Of a stretch of DNA of 64,000 bases, positions 17,867-26,979 are shown piece after piece; within the stretch, counting starts at the first letter, position 1; each line of letters opens with the position of its first letter. The stretch is taken from the NCBI GenBank assembly GCA_041390825.1, contig JAWKPF010000011.1, forward strand, positions 89,858 through 153,857, given 5' to 3'. The stretch is from Thermomicrobiales bacterium. GTDB taxonomy: Bacteria > Chloroflexota > Chloroflexia > Thermomicrobiales > UBA6265. Below the pieces are notes generated by a model. It ran no database searches, had not been told where the DNA came from, and saw only the letters and a list, made by a program, of their open reading frames with translations. The position numbers were made by a program, and so were the translations under genes.

Positions 17867-17888
17867 GCCCCCTGTTGCAGCAGGGGGC
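17867..17888. terminator. Second hairpin between convergent genes
   Basis: GCCCCCTG and CAGGGGGC flank TTGCAG. It may serve the minus-strand MerR-like gene ending at 18147 or back up the hairpin at 17794. Confidence 0.4.
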
Positions 17889-18146
17889 CCCGCGGGGGTC
17901 ATTGGCGTCGGCCGGCGAGGGAAGGGGGGAAGCCAGCCGATGCTCTGATTCAATCGTAGAGGTGTCCGAGAGTCAATTGGCGTCCTGTTCGGATAGAAAA
18001 GCAGGTCCGTTCGGACCTTCCCGTACGCCGAAACCGAATATCTGCAAGGCGGCCAGCAAGGAACCAGCCCCGCTTCCCCCGAACGTACATCGCCACCGGG
18101 TGATTCGATTGTCATCGACTCGAACTTACCGTGCCGTTCCCGGCTG

Positions 18147-18863
18147 TCACGGGATCGCGCTGTCGTCTGGGCGGTCGCCATTTCGGGGTTCGGCGCCCGA
18201 TGCTTCACCATGGGCGCGGATCATGGCAACCAGGACTTCATCGATGAAATCATCGATGCCGATGAAGAGCCGCGATGCCCGGCGGGCGGGCAGCCCTTCC
18301 TTCTCGATGACGTCCAGCAGCGCCTTGACCACCGGATACCGAAAGTAGAGAAAGACCTCGATCGTCTCGCTGGTGCTCAAGCCGGCCCGGGCGCTGGATG
18401 TGCCGTAATGCACTCCAATCTCGCGCCCTTCGTCCAGCAACTCGGCGCGATCTTCCTGCTGACCCGGAGTGGCTGCATAGCGAATGGCAAGATCGACGAG
18501 GCGACGCCCGATTCTGCGATGCTCTTCCTGAGAGGTCGCTCCGAAGGCGCGAAACCATTTTTGCTCTCGCGCGGTCTTGAGGTAGTCGTCCTGATAGGCA
18601 GAGAGCGTTCGGCTCGTGAGCTCTTGCCGGCTCACGCGTGACTTGGTGGTCTTCCGCGGATTGCCTACCACCAACGCGCGCAAGTCCTCACGCGCATATC
18701 GCCGGTGACCACCAGGCGTCTTGAAAACCGGCACACGGCCATCATTCGTCCAACGGCGCAGGGTGGACTGATCGACGCCAAGGAACGCGCAGGCCTCTCG
18801 AATCGAGAGCCACCCTCCAGCGGGAACGATTTCCAGGTTTTCGTCGGTCGGTTGCGTAGACAT
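18147..18863 (-). CDS. MerR/excisionase-type HTH regulator with C-terminal sensory-like domain
   Basis: Residues about 18-65 are a MerR-like winged helix (LSIREACAFLGVDQSTLRRW, then KTPGGHRRYAREDLRAL), a form used by DNA-binding regulators that read a single site. Residues about 100-225 are helical (EEHRRIGRRLVDLAIRYAA, TIEVFLYFRYPVVKALLDVI, LFIGIDDFIDEVLVAMI), resembling RsbR- or heme-type sensory helical domains. I start at ATG 18863. It lies about 110 bases downstream of dnaA on the same strand. Ligand and targets are unknown. Confidence 0.72.
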   Translation of the reverse strand: MSTQPTDENLEIVPAGGWLSIREACAFLGVDQSTLRRWTNDGRVPVFKTPGGHRRYAREDLRALVVGNPRKTTKSRVSRQELTSRTLSAYQDDYLKTAREQKWFRAFGATSQEEHRRIGRRLVDLAIRYAATPGQQEDRAELLDEGREIGVHYGTSSARAGLSTSETIEVFLYFRYPVVKALLDVIEKEGLPARRASRLFIGIDDFIDEVLVAMIRAHGEASGAEPRNGDRPDDSAIP

Positions 18864-18974
18864 GGACGAATTCAGTAGCGCGTATCGCCCCGACGCATGA
18901 CATCGGAGCCACACCGCGATGTGCAACAATCCTAATTCGAATGACCGCAACCGAACCGATTTGGCAAGGCAGCA

Positions 18975-20429
18975 CTATGGCGCGGTCAGCAGCGCCTCGC
19001 GAATGGCGATGACCCGTGTGCGCAACGCCGGGTCTTCCTGCAAGCGGGCTTCGATCTTCTCGATCCCGTGAATCACGGTTGTGTGGTCGCGTCCGCCGAG
19101 CGCCCGTCCGATTTCGGCCAGCGAGGCGCCAGTCTCCTCTCGCATAAGATACATGGCGATCTGCCGGGGCATCACGATCTCCTGCGCCCGGTTGCGCCCC
19201 TTCATCGCCTCGCTGGTCACCCCGCACTTGTCCGCCACCGTTGCAATGACGTCGTCGTTGGTGATGTCTGCCTTGCGGGCGGTAGCGCGGCCATCTGAGA
19301 GCGTATCGATCGCGGCCTGGAGCGTCAGCGCTCGGCCCTGCAGGCGCTCGACCGCGAGCACCTTGTTGAAGGCCCCTTCGAGTTCGCGGATGTTGGTCTT
19401 GTCCCGGTGAGCGATGTATTCGATGACCTCGTCGTCCAGTTTGACGCCCATCTCGTCGGCTTTCTCGCGCAAGATGGCGATCCGCATCTCGAAATCGGGC
19501 AACTGCACATCGGCCGTCAAGCCGCCTTCGAAACGGGAACGGAGCCGATCTTCCAGTCCTGCAATCTGGCTCGGCTGGCGGTCGCTCGAGATCACCAGCT
19601 GCTTGCTCCCCTGGTAGAGCGTGTTGAAGGTGTGGAAGAACTCTTCCTGCGTACTGTCCTTCCCCCCAATGAATTGGATGTCGTCGATCATCAGGAGATC
19701 GATGGTGCGATAGCGCGCGCGAAACTCGTCCATCCGTTGCGAGCGGATGGCTTCGATCAAGTCGTTCGTGAACTTCTCCGATGAGACATAGACCACCCGC
19801 AAGCTTGGGCGAATGGACAGGGCTTTGTGGCCGATGGCATGCAGCAGGTGCGTCTTACCGAGCCCGACGCCCCCATAGATATAGAGCGGGTTGTACTGCT
19901 CGCCGGGATGCTCCGCCACTGCCTGCGCCGCGGCATGGGCAAACACGTTCGACTTGCCCACGACGTAGGTTTCGAAGACATAGCGCGGGTTCAGGTTATG
20001 CGCCGCCGGCAGCGGGGCAGCCGGCGCCAATGTGAGTTGCTGGTCGACCGATCGCTGGTTCCGGTTGGCGCGGGCGTTGCCGCGTCCGCGATTGGCCGAT
20101 TGCGTGTTTCGATCCGGCAGTTGTGGAATCGATGGCGCGAACAACGCCGGATCGAGCATGGCATCGTCTGGTTCAGCGTCGCTCTGCACGATGAACTCGA
20201 CCCGCACCGGACGGCCGACAATGTTGGCCAGGATCCGTTGAATCTGATCAGCGTAGCGGGACTGCAGCGTGGATGCGCTAAAGGTATTGGGTGCGGCCAC
20301 CGTGGCGAGATCGTCCTCGAATGCCACGAGAGTGGTAGGCCGCAGCCAATTGTCGAAGGCATTTCGCGGCAGCCGGGTCTGCATATCACCCAGCACTGCC
20401 TGCCAGAGTTGTCTGGCCTGCATCTGCAT
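18975..20429 (-). CDS. dnaA: Chromosomal replication initiator DnaA
   Basis: All four domains are visible in 484 residues: domain I (QLWQAVLGDMQTRLPRNAF), a short Asn/Arg-rich domain II, AAA+ domain III with Walker A GGVGLGKTH and Walker B LLMIDDIQFIGGK, and domain IV with the DnaA signature SLAEIGRALGGRDHTTVIHG. It opens oriC for replication. The start is uncertain: ATGs at 20429 and 20423 fit family N-termini, while ATG 20534 would add a 35-residue tail overlapping the HepT gene. dnaN, recF and gyrB are absent from its flanks, and I see no cluster of DnaA boxes (TTATCCACA-like) on either side. Confidence 0.97.
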   Translation of the reverse strand: MQMQARQLWQAVLGDMQTRLPRNAFDNWLRPTTLVAFEDDLATVAAPNTFSASTLQSRYADQIQRILANIVGRPVRVEFIVQSDAEPDDAMLDPALFAPSIPQLPDRNTQSANRGRGNARANRNQRSVDQQLTLAPAAPLPAAHNLNPRYVFETYVVGKSNVFAHAAAQAVAEHPGEQYNPLYIYGGVGLGKTHLLHAIGHKALSIRPSLRVVYVSSEKFTNDLIEAIRSQRMDEFRARYRTIDLLMIDDIQFIGGKDSTQEEFFHTFNTLYQGSKQLVISSDRQPSQIAGLEDRLRSRFEGGLTADVQLPDFEMRIAILREKADEMGVKLDDEVIEYIAHRDKTNIRELEGAFNKVLAVERLQGRALTLQAAIDTLSDGRATARKADITNDDVIATVADKCGVTSEAMKGRNRAQEIVMPRQIAMYLMREETGASLAEIGRALGGRDHTTVIHGIEKIEARLQEDPALRTRVIAIREALLTAP

Positions 20430-20533
20430 CGCAAGCTCGTTCGTACGCGTCCCGTCGGGGCAAGGGAAGGGCAAATTCGTAGAGGATGATGCTACCACGG
20501 GGACCACAGACCTCGCGGCCGATTCATCGCCCA

Positions 20534-20917
20534 TCAAGGCGCGGCAATGATCCCCAATTCCACCAGGTGCTCCGACACCTGGCGCGAGAGCAAAGGCACA
20601 TGGTTGTCAGCCGCATCCCAGATGGTGTCCAGATCGATGTTGTCATACTCATGCGCTAATCGGTTTCGCATGGAAATGATCTGGCGAGCGTAGGGCAACT
20701 GCTGCTCCAGCGTTGGGTCAGCTGACAGCGCTCGTTTCATCGATTCACCCAGGAGCTCGAACAAGCGCTCGATGGCGAGGTAGCGCATTCGCTCGAGTGA
20801 CTCGTCTCCGGTGTCCCGGTCTTGCGAGAACTCCTCGATCTCAGCACAGAAATCAAGGAGGTCCAGGAGAGCGTCTACGGCTGACCTATGCAAGGAGCGC
20901 GACCCGAGTATCGTCAA
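20534..20917 (-). CDS. hepT: HepT-like HEPN ribonuclease toxin
   Basis: The 127-residue all-helical protein has the HepT motif R-x4-H-x-Y in MRNRLAHEYDNID (about 84-96) and the upstream ERMRYLAIERLFELLGES helix typical of the family. HepT toxins cleave RNA; their partner MntA blocks them by AMPylating the motif tyrosine. The start is a TTG at 20917, 32 bases inside the MntA gene, so translation is coupled; a later start is possible. It is placed directly upstream of dnaA on the same strand. Confidence 0.85.
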   Translation of the reverse strand: MTILGSRSLHRSAVDALLDLLDFCAEIEEFSQDRDTGDESLERMRYLAIERLFELLGESMKRALSADPTLEQQLPYARQIISMRNRLAHEYDNIDLDTIWDAADNHVPLLSRQVSEHLVELGIIAAP

Positions 20918-21185
20918 CCGCCCGGCGAAACCTTGGTTTCATCCGCTTTTCCGATACTAGATCGACGCGACGACCAAGCAATCGCTCCATCTCGTCACCG
21001 AAATCTATGAAACGAACGAAAATCCCTGTGCGGTGCTTGTCAAAATCCACCACGAAGTCGAAGTCGCTCGTTTCCGGGTCCCAGTCGGGCCCGGTGGCCG
21101 AACCGAACAGGTCGAGCTTGATGACGCCGTACTTGCGGCAGAGCGCGATGATCTCGGGTTTGTTGGCTTCGATGATCGGGTTCAT
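20886..21185 (-). CDS. mntA: MntA-like minimal nucleotidyltransferase antitoxin
   Basis: The 99-residue protein has the GS-x10-D-x-D nucleotidyltransferase motif (FGSATGPDWDPETSDFDFVV) and the later acidic strand RVDLVSEK, as in MNT-domain antitoxins. In the HepT-MntA (type VII) systems the enzyme transfers AMP to HepT. Here mntA precedes and overlaps hepT, while in several characterised systems the order is the reverse or similar. A single promoter upstream of 21185 probably serves both. Confidence 0.87.
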   Translation of the reverse strand: MNPIIEANKPEIIALCRKYGVIKLDLFGSATGPDWDPETSDFDFVVDFDKHRTGIFVRFIDFGDEMERLLGRRVDLVSEKRMKPRFRRAVDDTRVALLA

Positions 21186-21236
21186 GGAATGCTCCAGACG
21201 TGCCCGAAGTATCTCACGGCCCCCCAGTGGTCGCCG

Positions 21237-22439
21237 CTAGAGCGCTGAAACGCGCACATGAGCGTCCGGGCGATCGCGGAGTCCCGGTACGAGCTCGGTT
21301 CCGAGCCCCGGTTTGGCGGGAAGATCCATGTAACCGTTGTCGATGATCGGCAGGTCGGTGACGAGCTCCTTGTACCAGCCGGTATAGAAGGCGCGCACCG
21401 ATTCCTGCACCAGGGCATTGGTTGCGTTGAGCGAGAGATGGGTAGACGCCACCAGCACAACCGGCCCGGTGCAATCGTGCGGGGCAACCGGGAGCTGGAA
21501 CGCCTCGGCCATGCCGGCGATCTTCTTGGCCTCGGAGATACCGCCGCACCAGGAGAGATCGAGCATGATCACTCCGGCGGCGTTGGCCTGCATAACCTCA
21601 CGGAACGACCAGCGCGTGGCAAGCGTTTCGCTCACGGTGGTGGGGACAGCGGTCGACGCGGCAAAGTCGGCCAAGGCATCGATGTTGTCTGCCTTGATGG
21701 GATCCTCGTACCAGAACGGCTCGAACTCCTCCAACGCGCGAGCGATCTTCCTGGCGGTGGGCAGGTTCCAAAGCGAGTGGAACTCGACCATGATGTCCAT
21801 CTGATTGCCAACCGCCGAGCGAATCTTGCGGAACGGTTCGAGAGCCTTCTCGAGATCGGGATTCGAGATGTAGAGCCCGCCACTCGCCTCGGCATAGGGA
21901 TCGAACGGCCAGATTTTCATGCCGGTGATGCCTTGCTCGAGCAGGCTCAGCGCAAGTTCATCGGCACGGTGAAGAAAACCGTCCAGGTCTTCGTAGGGTC
22001 CATCGAGGTGCTGACGGTCGAGTCCCCAATTGTCGACGAGCTGGGCCGAGACGTTGCGGATATAGCGATAGCCAGCACACGTGTTGTAGGTGCGGACGGT
22101 CTCGCGTGATTTGCCGCCAAGCAGTTGGTAAATCGGCTGTCCGGCGGCTTGGCCAAGCAGATCCCATAGCGCGATGTCGAGCGCGGAGTTTCCGCGCATT
22201 TCCACCCCGCTCGACCGGTAGCCGACATAGCCATAGAGCTGACGGCCATGAAGATCGATCTGCAACGGATCTTTGCCCAGGAGATAGGGCGCGATGGTCT
22301 CGTGGACATAGGCTTCGACAGCGCGCACGCCGAAGAACGTCTCTCCGAGGCCGATCAACCCTTCGTCGGTGTGGATCTGAATCCAGAGGACATTCGTGAA
22401 CTCCTCGAGCCAGATCGTTTCGACCTTCGTGACTTTCAT
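21237..22439 (-). CDS. Mandelate racemase/muconate lactonizing-type enolase-superfamily enzyme
   Basis: The 400-residue protein has an N-terminal capping domain and a TIM barrel with metal ligands in MVEFHSLWNL (about 210), FWYEDPIKAD (about 237) and VSETLATRW (about 262). It has a His in LPVAPHDCTGPV and a barrel-end LSWCGGISEAKKIAG. These features fit acid-sugar dehydratases or racemases; the exact substrate is not readable. It starts in an ATGA overlap with the aldose epimerase gene, so both are translated together. Sugar or sugar-acid catabolism is a reasonable shared role. Confidence 0.85.
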   Translation of the reverse strand: MKVTKVETIWLEEFTNVLWIQIHTDEGLIGLGETFFGVRAVEAYVHETIAPYLLGKDPLQIDLHGRQLYGYVGYRSSGVEMRGNSALDIALWDLLGQAAGQPIYQLLGGKSRETVRTYNTCAGYRYIRNVSAQLVDNWGLDRQHLDGPYEDLDGFLHRADELALSLLEQGITGMKIWPFDPYAEASGGLYISNPDLEKALEPFRKIRSAVGNQMDIMVEFHSLWNLPTARKIARALEEFEPFWYEDPIKADNIDALADFAASTAVPTTVSETLATRWSFREVMQANAAGVIMLDLSWCGGISEAKKIAGMAEAFQLPVAPHDCTGPVVLVASTHLSLNATNALVQESVRAFYTGWYKELVTDLPIIDNGYMDLPAKPGLGTELVPGLRDRPDAHVRVSAL

Positions 22440-23503
22440 CGTGCGCGCTCCAGCCCGAAGCCGAGCACCGTCTGATGGCGATACTCCTCGCCGGGCCGTA
22501 GCACCGGTGAGGGGAACGATGGCTCGTTTGGAGAATTGGGGAAGAACTGGGTTTCGAGCGCCAGACCATCGGATTGCCGATACGCCCGTCCCGATGGCCC
22601 ATAGAGCGCGCCCGTGAGGAAGTTCCCCGCGTAGAACTGAACGCCGGGTTTGGTGGTGCGCACGGTCAATGTGCGTCCGGACTCGGGATGCGTCAGCACA
22701 GCGGCGCGCTTGAGTCCCGCTCCGCTCAGGACGAAGTTGTGATCGAAGCCAGTGGCGAGCCGAATCTGCTCATCATTGGAGCGCAGCCCGTCGCCAACCG
22801 GTTTGCCACGGCGAAAATCGAACGGTGTTCCAGCCACTGACCGGAGCTCGCCCGTGGGGATCAGGTTGGCATCGACCGGGGTGAACGTATCGGCGTCGAT
22901 CTGGAGACGGTGCGTTTCGACGGTACCGGAGCCTTCCCCTGCAAGATTGAAGTAGGAATGATTGGTCAGGTTGACGACGGTCGGCTGGTCGGTAGTTGCG
23001 GTGTAGTCGATGACCAGCTCGTTCGCGTCCGTCAGCGTATAGGCGACCGTGACATCGAGCGCGCCGGGAAAACCTTCTTCCCCATCCGGGCTGATCCGGT
23101 GAAGGACCACTCCGCAGCGTCCGTCCTCAGGAACCGCCGCATCCCAAACGAACTGGTTGAACCCCTGCTTGCCGCCGTGCAGCGTATTGCCCCGCTCATT
23201 GGCGACCAATTGATGCACCTGCCCGTCCAGCATGAACCGGGCGCCAGCGATACGGTTGGCATAGCGGCCGGCAATGCACCCAAAAAATGCGGGGTTCGCC
23301 AGGTAGTCGTCGGGGTTGTCGAATCCCAGCACGACATTGGCCGCGACGCCGTTTCGGTCGGGCGCTTCGACCGAGTGGATGATGCATCCAAGTGAGAGCA
23401 ACGCAACCTGCAGACCGGAACTGTTGCTGAGCACGAACCGTTCGATCGTCTCGCCTGAAGGGGTGGCGCCAAACGACTGCCGCTCGATTCCAGAAGTTGC
23501 CAT
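22436..23503 (-). CDS. galM: Aldose 1-epimerase (mutarotase)
   Basis: The 355-residue protein has the family's catalytic residues: His in GNTLHGGKQGFN, His in LTNHSYFNLAGEG, and Glu in GLALETQFFPNSPN. Substrate-binding NAFFGC-like NPAFFGCIAGRYANRI is intact. It interconverts alpha- and beta-anomers of aldoses in the cytoplasm. The stop overlaps the start of the enolase-superfamily gene by four bases, which makes a two-gene operon. Confidence 0.92.
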   Translation of the reverse strand: MATSGIERQSFGATPSGETIERFVLSNSSGLQVALLSLGCIIHSVEAPDRNGVAANVVLGFDNPDDYLANPAFFGCIAGRYANRIAGARFMLDGQVHQLVANERGNTLHGGKQGFNQFVWDAAVPEDGRCGVVLHRISPDGEEGFPGALDVTVAYTLTDANELVIDYTATTDQPTVVNLTNHSYFNLAGEGSGTVETHRLQIDADTFTPVDANLIPTGELRSVAGTPFDFRRGKPVGDGLRSNDEQIRLATGFDHNFVLSGAGLKRAAVLTHPESGRTLTVRTTKPGVQFYAGNFLTGALYGPSGRAYRQSDGLALETQFFPNSPNEPSFPSPVLRPGEEYRHQTVLGFGLERAR

Positions 23504-23547
23504 GGCTGACCGGGAACCTCCTCGCTCGTTGGGACGGCGGAAGAAGG

Positions 23548-24453
23548 TCAGTCGCTCCCGCCAGATGCTTGCGCGGCATCATACGTCCGGCTGGCCGCGC
23601 GGCGCTGCATCACCTGGCGTCGAACTGCGATACGGTCGTACTGCGCGGTGGCTTCGTCCAGACGCTCGCGTTCGCGCGTGAGCCGTTGCCTGGTGCGCGA
23701 CTCCAACTCGTCCAGCGCGGCTTCGCCCCGTTCCTGGGATTGCCAGAGCGTGTAGGTGTCGGTGGTGGTCAGCGCTTCGATGCGCATCTCGACCGCGCGA
23801 ATCTCGCGTTCGAGCCGGGCAATTTCATGCCGGGTCCAGGCGAGCCGCTGACGGGTAAGCTCGTCCGACGAAAGCGGCGAATCGAGCTGGACTTCGAGAT
23901 AGATCGACTGCAACGTGGCCAGATCGCGATCGCGGTAGGCGACATTGACCCGCAACATCAGCTCTGCGCGTCGCTCGCGCTCCGCAGGGGTGCGCGCAAG
24001 ATCGGGATGATGCCGCTTGGCAAGCTCGCGATAGAGCCGCAGAACCTCCGCTTCGGTTTCGATCGAGCTCATCGGTCGGGTCGGGAGATTGGACCGGCCG
24101 TTGCCGTTCGATCCAGGGCCATGAATGAACTCGCCATTCATCTCGGCTTCTGCCTGGGCCATTTCTTCCGCAACGTCGCGTTCTACCTCCGCCGGCGTCG
24201 CAGCAGGATCGGACCGTAACTTGGCGATGCGTTGCCGCATTTCGTCCAGCTCGTGCCTGACGCGGCGAATCTCGTCCTTGACATCACCGACTCGTGCCTT
24301 CACTTCCGCTGCAAAGCGGGTCAGGCCCATTTCGAGCGTGTCACGCTCGGCTTCGAGTCGTTCGAGTTCTCTTCGGCGGGATTCGAGTTCGACCTGGAGA
24401 CGGGCCAGTTCGAGCTCGTCGGAGGTTGGAGCACGAAAGAGTTCTGAGGTCAC
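23548..24453 (-). CDS. Coiled-coil protein with an embedded J-domain
   Basis: The 301-residue protein begins with a long coiled coil (about 12-95: LELARLQVELESRRRELERL and more). A J-domain follows at about 135-190 with the HPD motif (LYRELAKRHHPDLARTPAE). A second coiled coil runs to the end (ARLEREIRAVEMRIEAL). J-domains recruit DnaK-type Hsp70. The J-domain lies between two coiled coils instead of at the N-terminus, which is unusual. The GTG start at 24453 has CAGGGA upstream. The client is unknown. Confidence 0.78.
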   Translation of the reverse strand: MTSELFRAPTSDELELARLQVELESRRRELERLEAERDTLEMGLTRFAAEVKARVGDVKDEIRRVRHELDEMRQRIAKLRSDPAATPAEVERDVAEEMAQAEAEMNGEFIHGPGSNGNGRSNLPTRPMSSIETEAEVLRLYRELAKRHHPDLARTPAERERRAELMLRVNVAYRDRDLATLQSIYLEVQLDSPLSSDELTRQRLAWTRHEIARLEREIRAVEMRIEALTTTDTYTLWQSQERGEAALDELESRTRQRLTRERERLDEATAQYDRIAVRRQVMQRRAASRTYDAAQASGGSD

Positions 24454-24601
24454 GTTTTCCCTGGTTTCGGTGCGTCGCCCGGGTTCCAGCACTCCGGGCG
24501 ACTGACCAGTATCCCACATAGGGGAGGGCGCAAGCCGCGGATTGTGCGTATGCGGATGGAACGATGAACCCGGCGGCACCCCGACGGCAGCGAGAAATGT
24601 C

Positions 24602-24630
24602 GACGGCGCCTGCCGGTTGCAAGCGCCGTC
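24602..24630. terminator. Inverted repeat, possible terminator
   Basis: GACGGCGC and GCGCCGTC flank a 13-base loop. It lies 63 bases downstream of the minus-strand PPOX gene. There is no strong U-tract, so termination is only likely. Confidence 0.45.
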
Positions 24631-24692
24631 TGCCTATCTCGCACGCCTTGTTCCTGAGAAAACCTGGCGTGATGCCAGCGATGAGCGTTTCG

Positions 24693-25121
24693 CTAGAAAC
24701 CGCGGACGTTCTGCAGAATCACCCGGATCGGAACGCTGTACTCAGCAGCAAAACTCTCGGGTGTCATGCCGAGCGATTCGATGCCGCTCGTGTACTTCGC
24801 AAGATACGCCGCGTAATGCGCGGAGGGATTGGTCGACTCGTCGACCACTGCCGTTCCAGAGAGGACCACCATCGAACCGCCGTAGGCGTCGGAGTTGAAG
24901 TTGATCGAGACCGCGGCGTTCGAAGCAATATTGCGCAATTTGGTCTTGTTCGGCTGGCTGTAGATCAACAAAGTGCCGTCGTCCTCATAAAGAAACCAGA
25001 TGAGGCTCGGGAACGGCCGGCCATCGCCATTGACGGTGGTCAGCCATGCTACCTGATCGTTTGCGAGGTGGTGAGCTACGCGCTTCCCGAAGTCAGTCGA
25101 GGTGTCGAGGGAAAATGCCAT
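24693..25121 (-). CDS. PPOX-class F420-dependent-type oxidoreductase (TIGR03667-like)
   Basis: The 142-residue split-barrel protein has VAWLTTVNGDGRPFPSLIWF, then IYSQPNKTKLRNIASNAAVSI and later AEYSVPIRVILQNVRGF, closely fitting the Rv3369/TIGR03667 type. GGAGG lies close before the ATG at 25121. The cofactor may be F420 or FMN, and the substrate is unknown. It is not in an obvious operon with its neighbour, the J-domain gene, because a hairpin intervenes. Confidence 0.8.
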   Translation of the reverse strand: MAFSLDTSTDFGKRVAHHLANDQVAWLTTVNGDGRPFPSLIWFLYEDDGTLLIYSQPNKTKLRNIASNAAVSINFNSDAYGGSMVVLSGTAVVDESTNPSAHYAAYLAKYTSGIESLGMTPESFAAEYSVPIRVILQNVRGF

Positions 25122-25195
25122 GGAGCCTCCTGCGATGCCTGGGCTGGGCAACAAACGCGCCCCGCCATTCGGCGCGGCGCGTACGACCATTGTAG

Positions 25196-25990
25196 CTAGA
25201 GCCGGTCGAGCCAGCCCGATTCTGGTTGCATGAGACCGACGACACCGCCGGTGGGGTCGGCGATCCAGGCAGTGCGCCCCACGCCAGGAACCGTGTTGGC
25301 CGGATGGATGATCCTTCCGCCAAGTTCGACCGCATGCGCGATGGTGGCATCGATATCGGACGTCTCGACGCTCATGATCCAGGCCGATCGTTCCGGAGAC
25401 TCGCCAGGTTGAAACAGACCGGCGACCGGGGCGCCATTTGCCTTGGCGACTGTGTAGGGATTGGGGCCGTCACCCATCGGCACGAGCTCCCACCCGGCGA
25501 TCTCCCGGTAGAACGCCGAGGCAGCTTCCAGGTCGTTGGTGATGAGCTCGTTCCAGATGACATGCCCCGGCCCGCGATCATATGCGGACTCAGTCGTCCA
25601 CAGTTCGGACGACGGCTGGTAAAGATAGAAAGACGCGCCGGTCGGATCATCGAGCACGGAAAGCTTGCCGATACCGGGGATTTCCATGAGTTCGACATAG
25701 AAGTTAGCGCCCAGATCTCGCGCCCGCTCCATGCGATCATCGATGCCGGTGACCTGGATGTATCCCATCCAGGCGCTCCGGCCGGACTCGGTCTGGTACG
25801 GCAAGCAGCCGCCGAGACCACGTCCGTCCAGCGTCACCGTTCGATACCCATCGGGCGGGCGGGCTTCGGCCGAAAACTCCCACCCGAACAATCCGCTGTA
25901 GAACGGGCTTGTGGCGGCCTCATCGACCGCCATCAGGTCATACCAGACAAACAGACCGTCGCCACGATACCGACGCAACGATGCCGCCAT
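25196..25990 (-). CDS. Double-domain VOC (glyoxalase/bleomycin-resistance) protein
   Basis: The 264-residue protein contains two VOC modules (about 12-125 and 138-255), each with the beta-alpha-beta-beta-beta pattern: FVWYDLMAVDEAATSPFYSG and VIWNELITNDLEAASAFYRE open them, and LDDPTGASFYLYQP and ADPTGGVVGLMQPE close them. Such proteins are often annotated as hydroxylases or glyoxalase-like. Substrate unknown. It starts three bases after the stop of the next VOC gene upstream, so they are likely cotranscribed. Confidence 0.82.
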   Translation of the reverse strand: MAASLRRYRGDGLFVWYDLMAVDEAATSPFYSGLFGWEFSAEARPPDGYRTVTLDGRGLGGCLPYQTESGRSAWMGYIQVTGIDDRMERARDLGANFYVELMEIPGIGKLSVLDDPTGASFYLYQPSSELWTTESAYDRGPGHVIWNELITNDLEAASAFYREIAGWELVPMGDGPNPYTVAKANGAPVAGLFQPGESPERSAWIMSVETSDIDATIAHAVELGGRIIHPANTVPGVGRTAWIADPTGGVVGLMQPESGWLDRL

Positions 25991-25993
25991 CGC

Positions 25994-26779
25994 CTAGCTC
26001 GCGGCCGGATCTGCGGGTTGCAAGATGCCGAAGACCGCGCCGGTCGGATCGGCAAGCCAGGCGATGGTGCCGATTGGTGGCAACGGCATCGGCGGGACGA
26101 TGACTGATCCACCGGACTTCGTCGCCAGGTCGGCCGTTGCCTGCGCATCCCGTGTCTCGACATAGAAGACCCACGCGTCGGGCGCTTCTGGTGTTGGTTT
26201 CGGCAGGATGTTGGCGAACATCTCGCCGTCCTGCTTGAAGATCCTCGCCGAGAGTTCGCCCATGTTCTCGACCTCGGCCGAGTATCCAAAAATCGAGGAA
26301 TAGAAGTTGCCGGAGGCATCAGGATCGCCAGAAACCAGTTCGTGCCAAACGATGCAACCGTGGCCTTCACCACGATCCGGCGCCGCTCCGCCATCCGCGT
26401 AGGTCAGGAAGCCTACGGCAGCGCCCTGCGGGTCCATGAGCACCGCAAAGCGGCCGGTTCCAGGAATGTCGGCAGGCTCCATGATGACCGTCGCCCCGAG
26501 CTCGGAGGCCTTCGCGGTTGCCTTGTCGACGTCATCGGACTCCAGGAAAACGAGCCAGAACGATGGCTGGTCGGCCTCATCGGGTCCTTGCTGGTGAGAG
26601 CCAGCGAACATCTGGCCGTTGTCGGCCCGGTTGAGCAAGTGATAGGTGTATTCGGGACCCATCTCGACGGCGGTAGACGTCCATCCGAAGAGCGTGTTGT
26701 AGAAAGCTTCGGCCTTGCCTCGGTCCTTGGAATGCAGTTCGTCCCAGGCGATGGCGTCGCGTGTCATAGTTGCGCTCAC
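25994..26779 (-). CDS. Double-domain VOC protein, paralogue of its neighbour
   Basis: The 261-residue protein again has two VOC modules: AIAWDELHSKDRGKAEAFYN ... LMDPQGAAVGFLTY and CIVWHELVSGDPDASGNFYS ... WLADPTGAVFGILQP. I start at the GTG 26779 because AGGAG lies six bases upstream; an ATG at 26803 has no ribosome site. It is adjacent to the other double-VOC gene and clearly related to it, which suggests local duplication. Substrate unknown. Confidence 0.82.
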   Translation of the reverse strand: MSATMTRDAIAWDELHSKDRGKAEAFYNTLFGWTSTAVEMGPEYTYHLLNRADNGQMFAGSHQQGPDEADQPSFWLVFLESDDVDKATAKASELGATVIMEPADIPGTGRFAVLMDPQGAAVGFLTYADGGAAPDRGEGHGCIVWHELVSGDPDASGNFYSSIFGYSAEVENMGELSARIFKQDGEMFANILPKPTPEAPDAWVFYVETRDAQATADLATKSGGSVIVPPMPLPPIGTIAWLADPTGAVFGILQPADPAAS

Positions 26780-26979
26780 TGTTTCTCCTAACGCTTTTCC
26801 CATTTGCCAATACTACGGGGCGGAGCCCATCCTAGAACGGATGTTCTCACCTGTCAAGAGGGGAAATGGCCTATTTTCCGAGTTTCCCGATCAATGGTGG
26901 CGCGAGCTCGAAGGCGACCATCTTGCACCTCCGGGAACATCGGAACGGATGGTCGTAAACGTCGCCACCGCGTCGAGTG

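Noticed and set aside
18143..21000. oriC near dnaA
   Set aside because: No clustered DnaA boxes or AT-rich unwinding region seen on either side.
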